Source: JACVRW01 sp963813495 (GTDB taxonomy: Bacteria; Actinomycetota; Thermoleophilia; Solirubrobacterales; Thermoleophilaceae). Taken from it: a stretch of 64,000 nucleotides of DNA. Under the pieces are notes generated by a model. It did not search any database, was not told the DNA's origin, and saw only the letters and a list, made by a program, of their open reading frames with translations. The DNA is taken from assembly GCA_963813495.1 (NCBI GenBank), contig CAWEZC010000010.1, positions 248,001 to 312,000 on the forward strand. Reading direction: 5' to 3'. The first letter of the stretch is position 1. The number at the start of each line of letters is the position of its first letter. A program made the translations under genes and the position numbers. This document shows positions 60,885 to 64,000 of this stretch, piece after piece.

Positions 60885-61950
60885 ATGAAGCCCCTTCCCG
60901 CGCCGCCCGGTATTCCGTTCGGGCCGTGAAGCTCGCCCGCATCTCCTCGGTCAGCTCGTCCAGGAACTCCTCGCGGTAGGTCGAGTCGGTGAGCACGGCA
61001 ATCGAGTAGTAGAGGCCGGCGAAGGCTCCGATCCCTGCCGACACGCGCAGCAGCGCCTCGGTGATCTCGATGCGCTCCCCGAAGAGGTCGAAGGCGAGTA
61101 TCAGCGAGCCGTCGGCCACCTCCCATGACTCCCGGATGGGCGCTCCGATGGCCAGGCTTCCCAGCACTATGAAGAAGCCCATCACCGCCAGGCTCACCAC
61201 CAGGGTCTGAAGCGCCTGGCTCACGAACAGCACAAGGGCAACGTTGAAGCGCTCACGCCGCTCGAGCTCGGGTCCGTCGCCCGCTTCGCGCTCGAGCTCC
61301 CTGACTTCGCGCGGAAGCCTGAAGATCACGAACAGCGATCCGGCTCCCACCAGCAGCAGGCCGACCAGCACAAGGAAGGCGTCGGGCATCTGCGAGAAGA
61401 CCTGCCACATCTCGGTGTTGACGAACAGCACCAGCGCGAACACCAGGAGCAGCGGCACGGCTTTGGACAGCACGGCCACCGCGACGTTGAGCTGGCCCAC
61501 CAGCCGCATCCCGGCCCAGCGCACGATCCACACGAGCCCGCCCGCAATCACCGCGTAGGTCAAGGCCAGCAGCAGCGCGTTGCCGGCCAGCGTGAGAGCC
61601 GCGCTTCCGAGCTGGCCGCCGAAGATCAGCGGTAGCGCGGCGGGGACGAAGAGGAACAGTGCCAGCTCGAGGTTGCCGACGTGCTCGGGCAACGACCAGA
61701 AGCGTCGCCCGCGCAGCAGGTTCAACAGACCGAAGGCACCGAGCAGGATCGCCAGGCCGCCGAGCGCGGCGCCTACGTTGGCCGCCAGCGACCAGCTCAG
61801 CTGGATCGCGCCGAGCATCTCGCCGATGAACACGAGCGCCAGCAGAGGGGCGGCGCGGGTCCAGACGTCCTCGCGCGCGGAGCGGTCCTCGATGAACAGG
61901 GGCAGGCCCGCGCGTTGGAAGCGGTGCTCGTATTCCTCGAGTCCGGCCAC
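60883..61950 (-). CDS. Polytopic membrane protein of unknown function
   Basis: This 355-residue protein (from GTG 61950) begins AGLEEYEHRFQRAGLPLFIE, a short cytosolic lead. About eight membrane helices follow, for example LLALVFIGEMLGAIQLSWSL, LALFLFVPAALPLIFGGQLG and VALVLFVSQALQTLVVSLAV. The C-terminal tail is charged. No motif or family recognised. An ATG at 62019 would overlap rpmE, so I prefer the later GTG. It diverges from rpmE across about 50 bp. Confidence 0.7.
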   Translation of the reverse strand: MAGLEEYEHRFQRAGLPLFIEDRSAREDVWTRAAPLLALVFIGEMLGAIQLSWSLAANVGAALGGLAILLGAFGLLNLLRGRRFWSLPEHVGNLELALFLFVPAALPLIFGGQLGSAALTLAGNALLLALTYAVIAGGLVWIVRWAGMRLVGQLNVAVAVLSKAVPLLLVFALVLFVNTEMWQVFSQMPDAFLVLVGLLLVGAGSLFVIFRLPREVRELEREAGDGPELERRERFNVALVLFVSQALQTLVVSLAVMGFFIVLGSLAIGAPIRESWEVADGSLILAFDLFGERIEITEALLRVSAGIGAFAGLYYSIAVLTDSTYREEFLDELTEEMRASFTARTEYRAAREGAS

Positions 61951-61985
61951 GCCTCCATTCCAGAGGGCGAGGCGGACGGCGCCGC

Positions 61986-61991
61986 TAGACT
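61986..61991 (+). promoter_or_regulatory. -10 box TAGACT ahead of rpmE
   Basis: TAGACT ends 10 nt before the rpmE ATG at 62002. GAGGGAG lies between and may serve as a ribosome binding site. The hexamer is identical to that before the mutase gene at 52685. Confidence 0.45.
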
Positions 61992-62001
61992 CGAGGGAGT
62001 C

Positions 62002-62208
62002 ATGAAGCCGGATATCCATCCCGAGTACGTCCCCTCGCACGTACGCTGCACCTGCGGCAACGAGTTCTGGACGCGCTCCACCAAGCCCGAGCTGCACGTC
62101 GAGATCTGCTCGAACTGCCACCCGTTCTACACGGGCAAGCAGAAGCTCGTGGACACCGGAGGTCGCGTCGAGCGCTTCCGCCGCCGTGCCGCGCGCTCCC
62201 GCCGCTAG
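62002..62208 (+). CDS. rpmE: 50S ribosomal protein L31, zinc-binding type
   Basis: This 68-residue protein begins KPDIHPEYVPSHVRCTCGNE. It has the four zinc cysteines of C+ L31: Cys16, Cys18, Cys36 and Cys39 (EICSNCHPFYTGKQKLVDTG). It binds the 50S subunit at the central protuberance. The zinc-binding form is made under zinc-replete conditions in bacteria that have both forms. rpmE near a DUF1385 gene is common in Gram-positive genomes. Confidence 0.96.
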   Translation: MKPDIHPEYVPSHVRCTCGNEFWTRSTKPELHVEICSNCHPFYTGKQKLVDTGGRVERFRRRAARSRR

Positions 62209-62274
62209 GCAACCGAGCCGCCACCGCCCGCAGGACGCCGCAACTATGCGTCCCTGGGCCTGTTTTCACGGGGC

Positions 62275-63048
62275 ATGCGTCGTGCGTCAACCGTCACCGC
62301 TCTCAGCGCCGCCACCGTGGCGGCGCTGAGTCTGCCCGCGCTCGCACACGCGGCCGTGGCCGGGGCCGCCGAGCTGCCCCAGGCCTCGGTCAGGACCGTC
62401 GAGTGCTCGCTGGTCGACCACGCGGCCGCCTTCAAGGGGCGCATGCTTCGCGTCGAGGGCAGTGAGCGGATGGGCATGCGCTTCACCCTGCTGGAGCGCA
62501 CGGACGCCCGCGGCTTCCGGCCCGTCAAGGCGACCGGTCTCGGACGCTGGAACCGCTCCAAGCCAGGGGTGGGCACGTTCGCCTACCGTCAGGACGTCAA
62601 GGGCCTGCCCGAGAACGCTCTTCACCGGATGCGTGTCGACTTTCGCTGGTACGCCCCGGACGGCCGCGTGCTGGCCCAGCTTCAGCGCAAGTCGCGCTCC
62701 TGCCGGCAGTTCGTCGCACTGCCCAACCTGAAGGCCAAGGTCGTGGGCTCGGCTCGGACCAAGGTGCGGGGCGTGTCTCGCTACAGCGTGCAGGTCTCCA
62801 ACGCAGGTCGTGCCGCTGTGGCGGGGTCCGCGCTGCGCTTCTCGGTCGACGGCAGCGTGCTCAACACGGTGACCCTGGGTCGGCTGGCGGTCGGCGAGCA
62901 ACGCCTCATCGGCTTCCGCGGTCCGGCCTGCACGGGTTCGGTCAAGGTCGAGGCCGACCCCGACGGCCTGATCGCCGAGAGCTCCGAGCAGGACAACGTT
63001 CAGGAGCTTTCCTGCGCCGAGATTGCGCCCGCTCCGAGCACTGCTTGA
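62275..63048 (+). CDS. Secreted CARDB-like protein
   Basis: This 257-residue exported protein has a signal peptide (STVTALSAATVAALSLPALA, ending AHA). An N-terminal beta domain has cysteines in TVECSLVDHA and SRSCRQFVAL. A C-terminal CARDB-like Ig fold has YSVQVSNAGRAAVAGSALRF, LGRLAVGEQRLIGF and DGLIAESSEQDNVQ, the classic ending of such domains. No enzyme motif is seen. It is inserted between rpmE and the DUF1385 gene. Confidence 0.7.
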   Translation: MRRASTVTALSAATVAALSLPALAHAAVAGAAELPQASVRTVECSLVDHAAAFKGRMLRVEGSERMGMRFTLLERTDARGFRPVKATGLGRWNRSKPGVGTFAYRQDVKGLPENALHRMRVDFRWYAPDGRVLAQLQRKSRSCRQFVALPNLKAKVVGSARTKVRGVSRYSVQVSNAGRAAVAGSALRFSVDGSVLNTVTLGRLAVGEQRLIGFRGPACTGSVKVEADPDGLIAESSEQDNVQELSCAEIAPAPSTA

Positions 63049-63073
63049 AAGACAGAGTCGAGACGCCGATACG

Positions 63074-64000
63074 ATGAGGAAGGTGAGCGCCTCCCCGACC
63101 ACGAGCGATCCGTCGAGCAACGGACACGCGCCCGACCACCTGCGCGAGGCCACCAAGGACGCACCGATCGGCGGCCAGGCCGTGCTCGAAGGGGTCATGA
63201 TGCGCGGCATCTCGACCTGGGCGGTGGCGGTGCGAAAGCCCTCTGCCGAGCAGCTGGCGGCGGGCGGCGCCGACTCCAAGGAGGGCGCCACGGGCGAGAT
63301 CGAGGTGATCTCCGAGCCGCTGGTGTCGTGGACCAAGCGCCACCGGATCCTGCGCCTGCCGGTGATCCGCGGCGTGGCCGCTCTGGGCGAGTCGCTCAAG
63401 ATCGGCTTCCGCGCCCTCGGCATCTCGGCCAACGCGCAGATGCCGCCCGACGAGGCGGGCGAGCAGAAGGACCTCGGCGGCGGCGCCTGGGTAGGCACGA
63501 TCGTCTTCGCTCTCCTGTTCGCCGTCGGCCTCTTCTTCCTCCTGCCCGCCGGCCTGACCAACCTCTTCGCCGACCAGATCCCCAACTCGATCCTGTTCGT
63601 GGTGATCGAGAAGCTGGTGCGGATCTCCATCTTCCTGGGCTACCTCGCGCTGATCTCGCGCATGCCCGACCTGCAGCGCGTCTTCGAGTACCACGGCGCC
63701 GAGCACAAGACGATCTCGTGCTACGAGGCAGGCGAGGAGCTGACGCCGGAGAACGCCCAGCGCTTCTCGCGCTTCCATCCGCGCTGCGGCACGAGCTTCC
63801 TGCTGCTGGTGATGATCGTGGCGATCGTCGTGTTCGCCCCGCTGGGCAAGCTCGACTGGCACTGGTTGTTCATCTCCCGCGTCGTGGGCATCCCGATCGT
63901 GGCCGGGCTGGCCTTCGAGCTGATCAAGTGGTTCGGCAAGAACCGCACCAAGCGCTGGGCCCGCATCCTGATGTGGCCGGGCATCCAGCTCCAGCGCCTG
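63074..64000 (+). CDS. DUF1385 (YqhQ-type) membrane protein, 3' end outside the window
   Basis: The frame from ATG 63074 is open to the right edge (309 codons). After a polar start it has APIGGQAVLEGVMMRGISTW, the DUF1385 opening, then RLPVIRGVAALGESLKIGFR. Several membrane helices follow (VFALLFAVGLFFLLPAGLTN), then EYHGAEHKTISCYEAGEELT, NAQRFSRFHPRCGTSFLLLV and GIPIVAGLAFELIKW. The GAEHKT and HPRCGTSF motifs define the family. Function is not established. A GTG at 63083 is an alternative start. The family often lies between rpmE and prfA. Confidence 0.9.
   Translation, partial: MRKVSASPTTSDPSSNGHAPDHLREATKDAPIGGQAVLEGVMMRGISTWAVAVRKPSAEQLAAGGADSKEGATGEIEVISEPLVSWTKRHRILRLPVIRGVAALGESLKIGFRALGISANAQMPPDEAGEQKDLGGGAWVGTIVFALLFAVGLFFLLPAGLTNLFADQIPNSILFVVIEKLVRISIFLGYLALISRMPDLQRVFEYHGAEHKTISCYEAGEELTPENAQRFSRFHPRCGTSFLLLVMIVAIVVFAPLGKLDWHWLFISRVVGIPIVAGLAFELIKWFGKNRTKRWARILMWPGIQLQRL

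Overview
The window is 64 kb of very GC-rich DNA. Most genes end in overlapping ATGA or GTGA junctions, GTG and TTG starts are common, and many starts sit 7-10 nt behind a TANNNT hexamer with no ribosome binding site. Gene content (rpmE followed by a DUF1385 gene, Fur-linked VIT transporter, split B12 acyl-CoA mutase with MeaB, NarL-type two-component system, ROK-controlled sugar ABC operon, Rpf-like transglycosylase) points to a high-GC Actinomycetota chromosome, most likely Thermoleophilia (Solirubrobacterales relatives). That placement is inference from gene style, not from a marker tree. I see no rRNA, tRNA, CRISPR array, insertion sequence, integrase or phage genes. It reads as core/accessory chromosome, not an island.

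Layout. 0-7 kb: a class III aminotransferase and a flavin amine oxidase diverge from a shared palindromic operator. A convergent operon follows (frameshifted endonuclease/phosphatase-fold gene, CaiD-like hydratase, SDR), then an MMPL exporter. 7-17 kb: hexapeptide acyltransferase, receiver/histidine kinase/NarL cassette, methyltransferase, MacB-type ABC exporter, VOC protein, meaB, CHAD protein. 17-22 kb: Fur and a VIT-family transporter diverge, then YjbR, a GT-C-like membrane enzyme, a small ferredoxin-fold-like protein, an acyl-CoA dehydrogenase and a secreted protein. 22.5-25.2 kb: an ECF-like sigma operon with an XRE-like protein and an ImmA/IrrE metalloprotease, diverging from a GcvH homologue that lacks the lipoyl lysine. 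25-34 kb: small-molecule metabolism (amidohydrolase, cysteine dioxygenase-like cupin, beta carbonic anhydrase, DMT exporter, SDR, an NYN-MmgE/PrpD fusion, P450, an SCP2-hydrolase fusion). 34-40 kb: sugar ABC importer with ROK regulator and Gfo/Idh/MocA dehydrogenase. 40-43.5 kb: two TadE/Flp-like surface proteins with a shared promoter, one of them broken by a 29-bp tandem duplication. 43.6-52.7 kb: acyl-CoA ligase, formaldehyde dehydrogenase-like enzyme, Rpf-like transglycosylase, leucyl aminopeptidase, thiolase, GH63-like glycosidase. 52.7-61 kb: acyl-CoA mutase large and small subunits separated by two surface protein genes, then etfB-etfA-ETF-QO. 62-64 kb: rpmE, a secreted CARDB-like protein and the start of a DUF1385 gene.

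How the genes work together. A large share serves acyl-CoA and amine oxidation: CaiD-like hydratase, reductase-like SDR, acyl-CoA dehydrogenase, acyl-CoA ligase, thiolase, ETF and ETF-QO, and B12 mutase with its G-protein chaperone. A palindrome of the form TGACT-N4-AGTCA overlaps the -35 region at three of these loci (149, 4629 and 57208), which suggests one TetR/FadR-like regulator, encoded outside the window, controls them together. The most distinctive locus is the sigma/XRE-like/small protein/ImmA-IrrE operon, which looks like a proteolysis-gated sigma switch.
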